A stretch of DNA of 64,000 nt, taken from an uncultured Muribaculaceae bacterium. Lineage in GTDB: Bacteria; Bacteroidota; Bacteroidia; Bacteroidales; Muribaculaceae. The position numbers were made by a program, and so were the translations under genes. Every line of letters starts with the position of its first letter. The stretch's first letter is position 1. This document shows positions 52,111-60,168 of the stretch, piece after piece. The stretch is taken from positions 1 to 64,000 of the forward strand of contig CAJTYH010000010.1 in NCBI GenBank assembly GCA_910583675.1. The letters run 5' to 3'. The notes beneath the pieces are model-generated. The model made no database searches. It was not told where the DNA came from and saw nothing but the letters and a program-made list of their open reading frames with translations.

Positions 52111-52431
52111 TTAAAGGAGGCCAAGTTCGAGTTTTGCCTCTTCGCTCATCATGTCGCGGTTCCATTCCGGTTCGAAAACGACGTTGATCGTCACTGATTT
52201 TATCCCTTCAATGGTTTCGAGCTTGAGGCGCGCGTCCTCCACGATGAAGTCCGCCATCGGGCACGAGGGTGCCGTCATGGTCATATCTATCGTGAGGTTT
52301 CCTTCGTCGCTGAGGTCTATCTTGTATATCAGTCCGAGGCTGTAGATGTCAACCGGTATCTCTGGATCGAAAACGGTCTTGAGCATTTCCACAACTTTCT
52401 CTTCAAGTGCGAGATGTGTCTGTGCGTCCAT
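52111..52431 (-). CDS. SufT/PaaD-like (DUF59) iron-sulfur assembly protein
   Basis: A 106-residue MIP18/DUF59 protein: VVEMLKTVFDPEIPVDIYSL, GLIYKIDL, TMTAPSCPMADFI with the conserved Cys, and VNVVFEPEWNRDMMSEEAK. These proteins help mature Fe-S proteins. The ATG at 52431 lies 21 nt after a -7 box (TATCTTTG, 52453-52460) and is preferred to the frame opening at 52443. Confidence 0.93.
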   Translation of the reverse strand: MDAQTHLALEEKVVEMLKTVFDPEIPVDIYSLGLIYKIDLSDEGNLTIDMTMTAPSCPMADFIVEDARLKLETIEGIKSVTINVVFEPEWNRDMMSEEAKLELGLL

Positions 52432-52452
52432 TCTATAATTCAATTATATTCG

Positions 52453-52460
52453 CAAAGATA
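52453..52460 (-). promoter_or_regulatory. -7 box of the sufT-like/lpxH operon
   Basis: The minus strand reads TATCTTTG. It is divergent from TACTTTTG at 52493-52500, the -7 box of the outer-membrane protein gene on the plus strand. Confidence 0.6.
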
Positions 52461-52492
52461 GCGGTTTTATATGGTTTTTAGAAAAAATTTGC

Positions 52493-52500
52493 TACTTTTG
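52493..52500 (+). promoter_or_regulatory. -7 box of the outer-membrane barrel gene
   Basis: TACTTTTG is exact; only a T-rich stretch is seen at -33. The leader is about 60 nt. Confidence 0.5.
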
Positions 52501-52567
52501 CGTCTGAGTATGTAATGCGGGAAAGGGTGGGGAAGTTTAAGGTCAACTCTTAAAAACAGAATAAAAT

Positions 52568-53206
52568 ATGAAAAATCTCAAAGCCGCCGTAGTTTCGGCA
52601 ATCATGGTCTGTATCGCGTTTCTGGCATCCGTTCCTGCCGCTTCGGCTGGTAGCCCTCTTCGCTTCGGCATCAAGGCCGGTGTGAACATCAATGAGCTTA
52701 AGTTCAATGAAAAAGCATTCGATGCGGCCAACAGGTCGGGCTTCACCGGTGGTCTTACTCTCCAGTTCACCGCTCCTATAATCAACATCGGTGTGGATGC
52801 TTCTGTCATGTATACCCATCGCAACAACAGGATCTCCTTTACAGGGGAGGACAATGTGGTGGATCGCATCACCACCAACAACGACTACCTTGAGATACCG
52901 GTCAATTTCCGATGGAATATCGGGTTGCCCCTTGTCGGCAAATTCATAATGCCGTATCTTTTCACGGGCCCTGACTTTTCTTTCCTGCTCTCCAACAAGA
53001 ATGTAAAGAATGCATGGAATAACCGCACATTTGATCTCGGGTGGAATTTCGGTCTCGGTCTTCGATTCATAGACCATCTTGAAATCGGTGCATCGTATGG
53101 CCTCGGAATCACAAACGCGGCTTCTGCAGACAATGCTATGTATGGAAAGAACCTCGTAGACGGCAAGAACCGCTTCTGGACTGTTACGGCTGCATGGCTT
53201 TTCTGA
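52568..53206 (+). CDS. small outer-membrane beta-barrel protein (PorT/OmpW-like)
   Basis: A 212-residue protein with a signal peptide (AIMVCIAFLASVPAASA) and an eight-stranded barrel pattern: FGIKAGVNINELKF at the start, FTGGLTLQFTAPIINIGVDA, YLEIPVNFRWNIG, and the closing strand FWTVTAAWLF with terminal Phe. It belongs to the outer-membrane beta-barrel/porin family common in Bacteroidetes; the function is not known. It is monocistronic with its own terminator (53260-53291). Confidence 0.85.
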   Translation: MKNLKAAVVSAIMVCIAFLASVPAASAGSPLRFGIKAGVNINELKFNEKAFDAANRSGFTGGLTLQFTAPIINIGVDASVMYTHRNNRISFTGEDNVVDRITTNNDYLEIPVNFRWNIGLPLVGKFIMPYLFTGPDFSFLLSNKNVKNAWNNRTFDLGWNFGLGLRFIDHLEIGASYGLGITNAASADNAMYGKNLVDGKNRFWTVTAAWLF

Positions 53207-53259
53207 ACTCCGGCATGTCAGGCTTTTTAGCCTTGTTAACATAAAATGGGTATTATTGG

Positions 53260-53291
53260 CAGGGAACCGATTGGTTCCCTGTCTGTTTTTC
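53260..53291 (+). terminator. intrinsic terminator after the barrel gene
   Basis: CAGGGAACC pairs with GGTTCCCTG around GATT and is followed by TCTGTTTTTC. It overlaps the promoter of the next gene (TTGG at 53271-53274, TACCTTTG at 53294-53301). Confidence 0.8.
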
Positions 53292-53301
53292 AGTACCTTT
53301 G
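53271..53301 (+). promoter_or_regulatory. promoter of the NlpC/P60 gene
   Basis: TTGG (53271-53274), a 19-nt spacer and TACCTTTG (53294-53301). The -33 element lies in the hairpin of the preceding terminator. Confidence 0.6.
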
Positions 53302-53391
53302 CAACCGAACGTTTTATGCATGATCCGGATACGCGATAGCCTTGTTTCCCACGTTTCAGGCTCGTCCGGGCAATTCTCCTACCGAAAATCT

Positions 53392-54021
53392 ATGTCAAGA
53401 TATCTCATTGCCATATTGATGTGTCTTTCCGTTGCCGTAATCCCGATGGCGGCTCAGAATGTCGCGTCCTCCAAGGCCGGAAAAGCGGCCAAGACTTCCT
53501 CGCATGCCAAAGTTCAGGATGACGATGAGCTTACCTATGCTTCGATTTCCAAGACGAATCCCTTTGAGATAGTTCCGGCTGCCGGTATGGAGCTTCTTGA
53601 CGACATAGACAACAGCGAGACGGCCATCATGGCAGCGGATATGATCGCGTTCGCAAAGAAATATCTCGGTACCAGATACGTGCGCGGCGGCAAGTCTCCC
53701 AAGAGAGGATTTGACTGTTCGGGGTTCACGAGCTATGTGTTCGGCCAGTTCGGTTATAAGCTGGGTGCTTCTTCCGGTGACCAGTATTCGACCGGAAGCC
53801 AGATAACCCGTGAGGAGGTATGCAAGGGTGATCTGCTGTTTTTCACAGGACGAAATTCCCGCAGTGGCCGTGTCGGGCATGTGGGGATTGCCATAGACAA
53901 CAATCCTGTGACGGGTGAGATTACATTCATCCATGCCGCTATCAGTGGCGGTATCCGCATAGACCGTATTTCAGCTCCTTATTATGCCACACGCTTCATA
54001 GGAGCGCGTCGTGTGCTTTAA
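53392..54021 (+). CDS. NlpC/P60 (C40) cell-wall peptidase
   Basis: A 209-residue exported protein. The ATG at 53392 opens the signal peptide LIAILMCLSVAVIPMAAQ; a longer frame to 53299 would put 31 residues in front of it. After a charged linker, the C40 domain has GTRYVRGGKSPKRGFDCSGF with the catalytic Cys, then GRVGHVGIAI with the His and FIHAAISGG. Such enzymes cut peptide stems of peptidoglycan in the periplasm. The terminator at 54063 ends the transcript. Confidence 0.93.
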   Translation: MSRYLIAILMCLSVAVIPMAAQNVASSKAGKAAKTSSHAKVQDDDELTYASISKTNPFEIVPAAGMELLDDIDNSETAIMAADMIAFAKKYLGTRYVRGGKSPKRGFDCSGFTSYVFGQFGYKLGASSGDQYSTGSQITREEVCKGDLLFFTGRNSRSGRVGHVGIAIDNNPVTGEITFIHAAISGGIRIDRISAPYYATRFIGARRVL

Positions 54022-54062
54022 GTTGATTGCGTATAGAAAACCGTTTAAAAAGAAGATATGAT

Positions 54063-54104
54063 GCCCATGTCCGTGACAACAGTCCGGATATGGGCTTTCC
54101 TTTT
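54063..54104 (+). terminator. intrinsic terminator after the NlpC/P60 gene
   Basis: GCCCATGTCCG pairs with CGGATATGGGC (one G-T pair), followed by TTTCCTTTT. Confidence 0.75.
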
Positions 54105-54172
54105 GTGGATTTCATGAATGGTAGAGTGGTTCTGCGAATTTTCCCGGTTGATGGCTAAGCATAAATTGGCAA

Positions 54173-54209
54173 TTCCCGAGCAAGCCTTCGGAGAAGGCTT
54201 GCTCGGGAA
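54173..54209. repeat. perfect 17-bp hairpin with 3-nt loop
   Basis: TTCCCGAGCAAGCCTTC pairs with GAAGGCTTGCTCGGGAA around GGA. No T-tract follows on either side, so it is not an ordinary terminator. Confidence 0.6.
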
Positions 54210-54291
54210 AGCGTTAATATAACGATGTATTACATTGGAAATATCTTTAACGATATTTAACAATGGGGGGGGTAGAATGGGCAGAAATATT

Positions 54292-54299
54292 TAATTTTG
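54292..54299 (+). promoter_or_regulatory. -7 box of the candidate small RNA
   Basis: TAATTTTG is an exact TAnnTTTG. The -33 position is a run of G rather than TTTG. An inverted repeat AAATATC-GATATTT lies at 54239-54258, so an activator may be needed. Confidence 0.45.
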
Positions 54300-54305
54300 C
54301 GGATG

Positions 54306-54518
54306 TTAACGGGCAACTCATGATAGCATTTTAGGAGTTGCTATAAAGGTTATATGACCTTAGGGTATTCATTGGAAATACCCACGACGCAATACACAAT
54401 TAAGCCAGCAATTATGGCACCGTCCGCAAGGTTGCGATAAAGTAGTCTTGTCGCTCCCTTGCTCTATTGTCCGGCTATCCGTGGGGCGGCTCCGTGAGGA
54501 GTGCCCTACGGTTTTTGT
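54306..54518 (+). ncRNA. candidate small RNA upstream of a crp-type gene, family not recognised
   Basis: About 210 nt between a -7 box (54292-54299) and an intrinsic terminator (54479-54523), with no open frame. Successive hairpins are visible: GCAACTC/GAGTTGC (54313-54319 with 54335-54341), AAGGT/ACCTT (54346-54361), GGGTATT/AATACCC (54363-54383), and a final GC-rich hairpin. The downstream crp-type gene has its own promoter (54551-54578), so this looks like a separate transcript rather than a leader. It does not show the conserved cores of RNase P RNA, tmRNA or SRP RNA that I know. 6S RNA or a clade-specific regulator are possible. Confidence 0.5.
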
Positions 54519-54523
54519 GTTTT
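54479..54523 (+). terminator. intrinsic terminator of the candidate small RNA
   Basis: CCGTGGGGC pairs with GCCCTACGG (one G-T pair), with an inner CTCC-GTGA-GGAG hairpin. It is followed by TTTTTGTGTTTT. Confidence 0.75.
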
Positions 54524-54550
54524 GTGTGAAAATACACCGGGTGCTATCTG

Positions 54551-54578
54551 TTTATTCGAAAGATTATAGTTAATTTTG
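54551..54578 (+). promoter_or_regulatory. promoter of the Crp/Fnr-type gene
   Basis: TTTA (54551-54554) and TAATTTTG (54571-54578). The leader to the ATG at 54599 is about 14 nt. Confidence 0.55.
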
Positions 54579-54598
54579 TCTTGAATCTCGGCTCTGGT

Positions 54599-55162
54599 AT
54601 GACAGCGAATTTCAACTCATATATGGACTCCCCGGGAGTGGCCTATTGGCGTGCCCTCTGCGAAAGGGAGGGGGTTCTACGGCATTATGACAAGGGAACG
54701 GATTTTTTTACAGTGGGGAACGTAGCGCAATATCTGGGATTCATTCAGTCTGGTACGCTTAAATATGTGGCATATGGGCAGGATGGTTCGGAGCATGTCT
54801 TGGGATTGGAATTTGCCGGGGAGTTTGTCGCAGATTTCCCTTTCTCTTTCAGGGGGATTCCTGCCCGTACTTCAGTCGTAGCCACGACTCCATGCGACAT
54901 TCTTTGTGTCTCCACCAGGGCGGTAAGCGAGATGATGAAAAGTGACAACGGGTTGAGGGAGGTAGTCATGATCAGCACCGAGGCTGTGTTTTCCACTGTC
55001 TATGACCGTTACGCCGCCCTATACTCCCAAACCTCCCAAGAGAGATACAACGACCTTATTTCCAGACATCCCGATCTGTTCAACCTTTTTTCACTCAAGG
55101 ACATTGCCTCGTTCCTGAAAATCACGCCGACACATCTTAGCCGTCTGAGGAAGAATGTTTAG
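54599..55162 (+). CDS. Crp/Fnr-family transcriptional regulator
   Basis: A 187-residue regulator. The ATG at 54599 follows the promoter; a TTG at 54581 would start almost on the transcription start. The cyclic-nucleotide-binding-like barrel includes KGTDFFTVGNVAQYLGFIQS, GTLKYVAYGQDGSEHVLGLE and FAGEFVADFPFSFRG. The HTH is LFSLKDIASFLKITPTHLSR. There are no FNR-type cysteine clusters. It stands 87 nt before a TonB-receptor-like gene and may control it (inferred). Confidence 0.9.
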   Translation: MTANFNSYMDSPGVAYWRALCEREGVLRHYDKGTDFFTVGNVAQYLGFIQSGTLKYVAYGQDGSEHVLGLEFAGEFVADFPFSFRGIPARTSVVATTPCDILCVSTRAVSEMMKSDNGLREVVMISTEAVFSTVYDRYAALYSQTSQERYNDLISRHPDLFNLFSLKDIASFLKITPTHLSRLRKNV

Positions 55163-55249
55163 CCATTCTGGATCTCTTTTCAACATATGTTGAGGCCGAT
55201 TGCAACCTTCTGATGTAGTTTTGCGTCAAAAATCAAAAGGTTCATCAAT

Positions 55250-57328
55250 ATGAGGAATATATACACACTCCTTGCCGCCTTGTTGTGTGCGGGGGAGATA
55301 ATGGCGCAGACGGAAAAATCGGATACCATCATGGGACGGGAGCTTCAGGATGTGGTAATTGAAGCTCCGAGAGTGATTCACAAGGCTGACATGGATGTCT
55401 ATCACCCCTCCCATAGCGCGGTGGAGGCTTCCAAGAACGGCATGCAGTTGCTTGACAACCTTATGATCCCCTCGCTGTCGGTAAATGACGTACTTGGAAC
55501 CATATCGGCAGCCGGGGAATCGGTGCAGGTGCGAATCAATGGCCGGGAATCTTCGATCGATCAAGTCAGGGCATTGCTTCCAGAGACAGTCAAACGGGTG
55601 GAGTGGATGGATAACCCCGGTCTGAGATATGGGGGCGCGAATTACGTGTTGAATTTCGTCGTTGCCAATCCGACGCTCGGAGGCTCGTTTCAAGGGCAGG
55701 CACGTCCGGCTCTCAACGAGGCGTGGGGATTCTATATGGCGGATGCGAAGTTCAATAGCGGTCGTTCCCAGTGGGAAATATATGCGAGTTGCAAGTTGAC
55801 AGAGAACGTAAAGATTTTCCGTGACTATGCGGAGACTTTCACCTACCCGGACGGGACTTCCCTCACGCGCACAGAGACTCCGCGCGGCGGAAGCCTTGAT
55901 AATTCGCTGCCTTACTATCTGGCTTCATATAATTACGTAAAGCCCGACACCACGGTCTTCATGGTCAGCCTGACCAATCAGCAGCACCTTGGCAACAGGA
56001 CGGAATATAACGGTTTGCTGTCGCTGAGCGACGGGTCGGACGACATTCTCCTTACTGAACGTTCCGGTGACAAAGGCAACTATCCCTCTTTGTCGGTGTA
56101 TCTTCAACAGAATTTCGCACATAGGCAGATGCTGGTCGTAGATTTCAACGCATCCATGTATATAGGACGTTCATGGTCGGACTACCTTGAGCAATTGCCC
56201 GGCGCGTCGGATTTCCTTACCGACATACACACCAACATCAAAGACCGCAATCAAGCATACGGCATTGAGGCCGATTACATAAAGAACTGGAAAAAATCCC
56301 GTTTGACAGCAGGTGTATCCTATAATGCGAACCGCAATCGCTCTCAATATGAGAATCTTGGCAATGAAATATTCCATCAGCGTCAGGACAAGGTATATTT
56401 CTTCGCGGAGTATTTCCAGCGTTTCGGGAAATGGACGGCGACAGCGGGTATCGGGGCGCAATACACCGACTTCTATTTCAAGGAATCAGCCCGTGGTAAT
56501 CACTCGTGGAGTGCGCGTCCTCAGGCTACGGTTACATATTCGTTGAACCAGGATCATAACTTCCGGCTCAATTTCACCTCCTGGCAGTCGGCTCCGTCGC
56601 TAGCCGAAACAAATCCCGTGCCCCAGCAGCTTGACGGATTCCAATGGCGTATCGGCAACCAGGATCTACGAACGTCCAGTTCCTATATGCTTACATTCCG
56701 TTACGGCTTCAATCTGCCGAGGGTAAACGGGTCTTTCGGAATACGTGCATTCACTTCTCCGAACGCCATCACTCCGTTGCTGCATTGGGAAGATGAGCGG
56801 CTTGTGACCACCTACGAAAACAGCATGGGGCTTCAGAATCTGTCGTTCTTCATTTATCCGCAAATAGAAGTGGTTCCTGAATGGTTGACTCTTAGCGGAG
56901 GGGTGCAGTACCGCATGGAGCGTATGCGTGGCACCGGCTACGATCTTCGCAACAGCGCATGGAGCGGAAACGTGAATCTGCAAGTGATGCACTGGGGATT
57001 CACACTGTCCGGACAATATGTGCGCGCTCAACGTGACCTTTGGGGTGAGAAAATCAGTTGGGGTGAAGATGTGAGCATCATCGACCTCGCCTACAACTGG
57101 AAAAACTGGCAATTCAGTGCCGGCATGCTGATGCCGTTTGGGGAGTATGATCAAGGCTCCCGATTGTTGAGCAAATGGAATACCAACGAGCAGCACATGC
57201 GCCTTGACATGCGCATGCCTTATATATCTGTCAGTTACAATGTGCAGTGGGGGCGGCAGAAACGTGGAGTGCAGAAACTCGTCAATGCCGATGCCAAGAC
57301 CGATGCCTCTACAGCCGGCGGACGATAG
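55250..57328 (+). CDS. TonB-receptor-like outer-membrane beta-barrel protein
   Basis: A 692-residue exported protein with a signal peptide ending at MAQ (residue 20). A plug-like region spans residues 30-140: ELQDVVIEAPRVIHKADMDV, VNDVLGTISAAGESVQVRIN, GRESSIDQVRALLPETVKRV, and WMDNPGLRYGGANYVLNFVV. This matches TonB-dependent receptor relatives of the outer-membrane barrel type, without the usual N-terminal carboxypeptidase-like domain or a SusD partner. The rest is a large barrel. It is preceded by a Crp/Fnr-type regulator and followed by a bidirectional terminator. The ligand is unknown. Confidence 0.85.
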   Translation: MRNIYTLLAALLCAGEIMAQTEKSDTIMGRELQDVVIEAPRVIHKADMDVYHPSHSAVEASKNGMQLLDNLMIPSLSVNDVLGTISAAGESVQVRINGRESSIDQVRALLPETVKRVEWMDNPGLRYGGANYVLNFVVANPTLGGSFQGQARPALNEAWGFYMADAKFNSGRSQWEIYASCKLTENVKIFRDYAETFTYPDGTSLTRTETPRGGSLDNSLPYYLASYNYVKPDTTVFMVSLTNQQHLGNRTEYNGLLSLSDGSDDILLTERSGDKGNYPSLSVYLQQNFAHRQMLVVDFNASMYIGRSWSDYLEQLPGASDFLTDIHTNIKDRNQAYGIEADYIKNWKKSRLTAGVSYNANRNRSQYENLGNEIFHQRQDKVYFFAEYFQRFGKWTATAGIGAQYTDFYFKESARGNHSWSARPQATVTYSLNQDHNFRLNFTSWQSAPSLAETNPVPQQLDGFQWRIGNQDLRTSSSYMLTFRYGFNLPRVNGSFGIRAFTSPNAITPLLHWEDERLVTTYENSMGLQNLSFFIYPQIEVVPEWLTLSGGVQYRMERMRGTGYDLRNSAWSGNVNLQVMHWGFTLSGQYVRAQRDLWGEKISWGEDVSIIDLAYNWKNWQFSAGMLMPFGEYDQGSRLLSKWNTNEQHMRLDMRMPYISVSYNVQWGRQKRGVQKLVNADAKTDASTAGGR

Positions 57329-57374
57329 TTTCTCTTTGCCCGGCTTATAATTGTCGGGGAGCGGTATGAATGGC

Positions 57375-57424
57375 AAACTCCCGGCTTGATGACCTTTTGG
57401 TCGAGAGCCGGGAGTTTGTGTTTT
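57375..57424. terminator. bidirectional terminator between the barrel gene and manC
   Basis: AAACTCCCGGCT pairs over 12 bp with AGCCGGGAGTTT, followed by GTGTTTTG on the plus strand. It lies between convergent genes. Confidence 0.75.
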
Positions 57425-57445
57425 GTATCAGGTTGGAGGTGGGTA

Positions 57446-58528
57446 TCAGAGGTATTTTTCCCCAAAGGCGAGATGGGCATCGTTCACCATCTGCTTGATG
57501 CGCTGTTCCTCGGCTTTCGGACAGATGAGCAGCACATCCCCGGCATCGGCTACTATATAGTCGGCAAGGCCGTCTACTACAACCAGTTTCTCCCCGTTTA
57601 CCGCGAATATGTTGCCGGATGAATTGTAGGACAGGACATTGCAGTTCTGCGTCACATTGGCATCACGGTTCTTGGGAGAGTTGTCGTAGAGTGCGCTCCA
57701 TGTGCCAAGGTCGCTCCATCCGAAACTTACGCATTCCACGTATACGTTGGTGGCTTTCTCCATCACGGCGAAGTCAATGGATATGCTCATGCAGCCGGGG
57801 AAGTGTTCGGCGATGAACTTCCGTTCGGCCTCGGTGCCGTAAACTCCTTCCCCCTTGTCGAATATGTTTGTCACGTCGGGCACATAGGTCTTCATGGCAT
57901 CTATTATGGTGGATGCTTTCCAGATGAAGATTCCGGAATTCCAGAAAAACTCCCCCGATTCTACGAAGACCTCGGCCAGTTCGCGACGCGGTTTCTCGGT
58001 GAATGTCTTTACGGCATATATGTCCCCGTCGGTTTTCGAGCCGATCTGGATGTAACCGTATCCGGTTTCAGGCCTTGTCGGTTTTATGCCGAGTGTAAGC
58101 AGCGCATCGTTGCTCTCCACGAATTCGAATCCTTTCTTGATGGACTCTATAAAGATGTTTTCGCGGGTGATGAGCGAATCGCTGGGAGCTACGATCACGC
58201 TTGCCTGTGGATCCTTTGCCGCTATGTGGTACATCGCCCATGCGATGCATGGCGCGGTGTTGCGGCGTGCCGGTTCAAGCAGGATCTGGCTTTCGTCAAG
58301 CTCCGGGAGCTGTTCGCGCACAAGCGGAGCATGTTGCTCGTTGGTCACTATTATTATGTGTTCCTTGGGGACGAGTGGCAGTATCCTGTCAAAGCTCATC
58401 TGGAGGAGGCTTCTGCCGGTTCCGAGGAAGTCGATGAATTGTTTCGGACGTGAGGAACGGCTGTATGGCCAGAACCGTGAGCCGATGCCTCCGCACATAA
58501 TGACGCAGTAGCGGTGGTTGTCTGTCAT
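57446..58528 (-). CDS. manC: mannose-1-phosphate guanylyltransferase
   Basis: A 360-residue nucleotidyltransferase that makes GDP-mannose. Motifs: CVIMCGGIGSRFWPYSRSSR followed by PKQF, LLEPARRNTAPCIAWAMY, VAPSDSLI, TRPETGYGYIQIG, and FTEKP. It lacks the fused isomerase domain of longer ManC proteins. It supplies Gmd and Fcl (42389-44446) with substrate. A -7 box (TAATTTTG, 58586-58593) lies upstream. Confidence 0.95.
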   Translation of the reverse strand: MTDNHRYCVIMCGGIGSRFWPYSRSSRPKQFIDFLGTGRSLLQMSFDRILPLVPKEHIIIVTNEQHAPLVREQLPELDESQILLEPARRNTAPCIAWAMYHIAAKDPQASVIVAPSDSLITRENIFIESIKKGFEFVESNDALLTLGIKPTRPETGYGYIQIGSKTDGDIYAVKTFTEKPRRELAEVFVESGEFFWNSGIFIWKASTIIDAMKTYVPDVTNIFDKGEGVYGTEAERKFIAEHFPGCMSISIDFAVMEKATNVYVECVSFGWSDLGTWSALYDNSPKNRDANVTQNCNVLSYNSSGNIFAVNGEKLVVVDGLADYIVADAGDVLLICPKAEEQRIKQMVNDAHLAFGEKYL

Positions 58529-58585
58529 GTCTTTTATAGAGTGTGTGGTTTGGTTTGCTAAGTTATGATTTTACAATGACATTTC

Positions 58586-58593
58586 CAAAATTA
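58586..58593 (-). promoter_or_regulatory. -7 box of the manC promoter
   Basis: The minus strand reads TAATTTTG. The leader is about 52 nt. The divergent TPR gene has its own box at 58620-58627. Confidence 0.45.
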
Positions 58594-58595
58594 GG

Positions 58596-58627
58596 TTGCA
58601 GGTTTTTATAATAATTGATTAAATTTG
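58596..58627 (+). promoter_or_regulatory. promoter of the TPR gene divergent from manC
   Basis: TTG (58596-58598), a 21-nt spacer and TAAATTTG (58620-58627). Confidence 0.5.
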
Positions 58628-58708
58628 CATCTGTGAGCACTTTTTGGCGGGGAAAGATGTTTAAGTTTTCGGAAGTCGCCTGATTTGTGGAATTTTAATA
58701 CATATGAA

Positions 58709-59467
58709 ATGTTGAATTTAGGGAAATATCTTTTCAAGCGCTCGGTTCTGATGGTCGTGGCCATGTCGGCATCTTTGGCCGCGGCGGGAGTGAACCCTTA
58801 TCCGCAGCTGAAGGAGAAGGCGCAACGCGCTTTCGACCATGCCGAATGGGCATCTGCGTCGGCTTTGTTCGATCTGATGCTTGATGAGAAGCCGGATGTG
58901 CCCGACACATATGGCCAGGCGATCGTCGCCAATGCCATGAGGGGGGATCATGAGGCTGAGATGCTCCTTATGCAGAAGGCACTTGACAATCATATCCCCT
59001 TTGATTCGGTGTTCTCCCGTGTGTCGCAGTGGAGCTTTCATCTGGGCAAGACACATCTTTACGAGGAGTTCCTCAAGGAGACACGTAAGGGGCATCCGTG
59101 GATGAAGCGCACCATTGACGGGAATTTGTTGAAGTACTATACCTTTCGGAGGAATGGTGAGCTAATGGTGGAGTATAGCCGGATGATGCTTGCCGGTGCG
59201 CCGGACAATCCCGGCTTCCTTACCACACTGGCCGAAGGATACATGCTTCAGGGGATGGAAGCAGAGGGGATGGAGGCTTATCGCAGGGTGCTTGACGTGG
59301 CTCCGGATGACCTGCACGCTCTCCTCTCGCTTGGGAATTTCTATGCCTTGAAGGATGACGATGCATCCCGCGTAAAGGCGATGGAATATCTCGAAAAGGC
59401 ATATGCCATCCATGCCACACCCTATGTGGCGGCCACGCTTGAAACTCTTAGGCGTACTGTGAAATAA
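58709..59467 (+). CDS. exported TPR protein
   Basis: A 252-residue protein with a signal-type N-terminus (VLMVVAMSASLAAAGVNPYP) and TPR repeats throughout: EKAQRAFDHAEWASASALFD, GNLLKYYTFRRNGELMVEYS, FLTTLAEGYMLQGMEAEGME, LLSLGNFYALKDDDASRVKA. The ATG at 58709 is used because the frame opens with TTG at 58685. It is convergent with trmD with a 4-nt gap. No specific role can be read. Confidence 0.8.
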   Translation: MLNLGKYLFKRSVLMVVAMSASLAAAGVNPYPQLKEKAQRAFDHAEWASASALFDLMLDEKPDVPDTYGQAIVANAMRGDHEAEMLLMQKALDNHIPFDSVFSRVSQWSFHLGKTHLYEEFLKETRKGHPWMKRTIDGNLLKYYTFRRNGELMVEYSRMMLAGAPDNPGFLTTLAEGYMLQGMEAEGMEAYRRVLDVAPDDLHALLSLGNFYALKDDDASRVKAMEYLEKAYAIHATPYVAATLETLRRTVK

Positions 59468-59471
59468 TGTG

Positions 59472-60146
59472 TCAGTCCAGAAGGTCGGGACGTAGGCGGC
59501 GGGTGCGTTCGAGCGCCTGCTCATGTCGCCATTCCGCTATCTTGGCTTCATGACCGGAAAGGAGTATGTCGGGCACGCGCCAGCCGTTGTATTCTGCCGG
59601 ACGGGTATAGTCCGGGGCTGACAACAGCTTGTCCTGAAACGAATCCGAAAGTGCGCTCTGCTCGTCTCCTATGGCACCGGGGATCAGACGCACTAGTGCG
59701 TCCGATATTATTATTGCCGGTAGCTCTCCACCGGTAAGCACATAGTCTCCTATGGATATTTCCTTTGTGATCAAGTGTTCGCGCACACGGTAGTCCACCC
59801 CCTTGTAGTGTCCGCAAAGGATCATGATATTGTTCATCAACGACATGCGATTGGCCATGGGCTGGTCGAAGCGTTCGCCGTCGGGAGAGGTGAATATGAC
59901 CTCGTCGTAGTCCCTTTGCGCCTTCAGCGACGAGATGCAGCGGTCTATAGGCTCTACTTGCATTACCATTCCGGCTTCCCCTCCGAACGGATAGTCGTCC
60001 ACCTTGCGGTGCTTGTTGGTGGTATAGTCGCGCAGGTTATGTATGTGGAAATCCACAAGTCCCTTGTTTTGTGCCCGCTGAAGTATGGAGCATCCAAGGG
60101 GGGAGTCGAACATCTCTGGAAGTACGGTCAGTATGTCTATGCGCAT
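59472..60146 (-). CDS. trmD: tRNA (guanine-37-N1)-methyltransferase
   Basis: A 224-residue SPOUT methyltransferase that methylates G37 of tRNAs, including proline tRNAs such as those in this window. Motifs: RIDILTVLPEMFDSPLGCSI, DDYPFGGEAGMVMQVEPI, ILCGHYKGVDYRVREHLI and ISIGDYVLTGGELPAIIISD of the knot. The start at 60146 gives the family length; a frame to 60215 overlaps the upstream gene. It is last in a minus-strand operon. Confidence 0.96.
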   Translation of the reverse strand: MRIDILTVLPEMFDSPLGCSILQRAQNKGLVDFHIHNLRDYTTNKHRKVDDYPFGGEAGMVMQVEPIDRCISSLKAQRDYDEVIFTSPDGERFDQPMANRMSLMNNIMILCGHYKGVDYRVREHLITKEISIGDYVLTGGELPAIIISDALVRLIPGAIGDEQSALSDSFQDKLLSAPDYTRPAEYNGWRVPDILLSGHEAKIAEWRHEQALERTRRLRPDLLD

Positions 60147-60168
60147 TTGTTGTCTTTTTTTGTCGGTT

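Noticed and set aside
54306..54598. Riboswitch or leader of the Crp/Fnr-type gene
   Set aside because: An intrinsic terminator at 54479-54523 and a separate -7 box at 54571-54578 lie before the gene, and no known riboswitch core was seen; a separate small RNA is preferred, though attenuation cannot be excluded.
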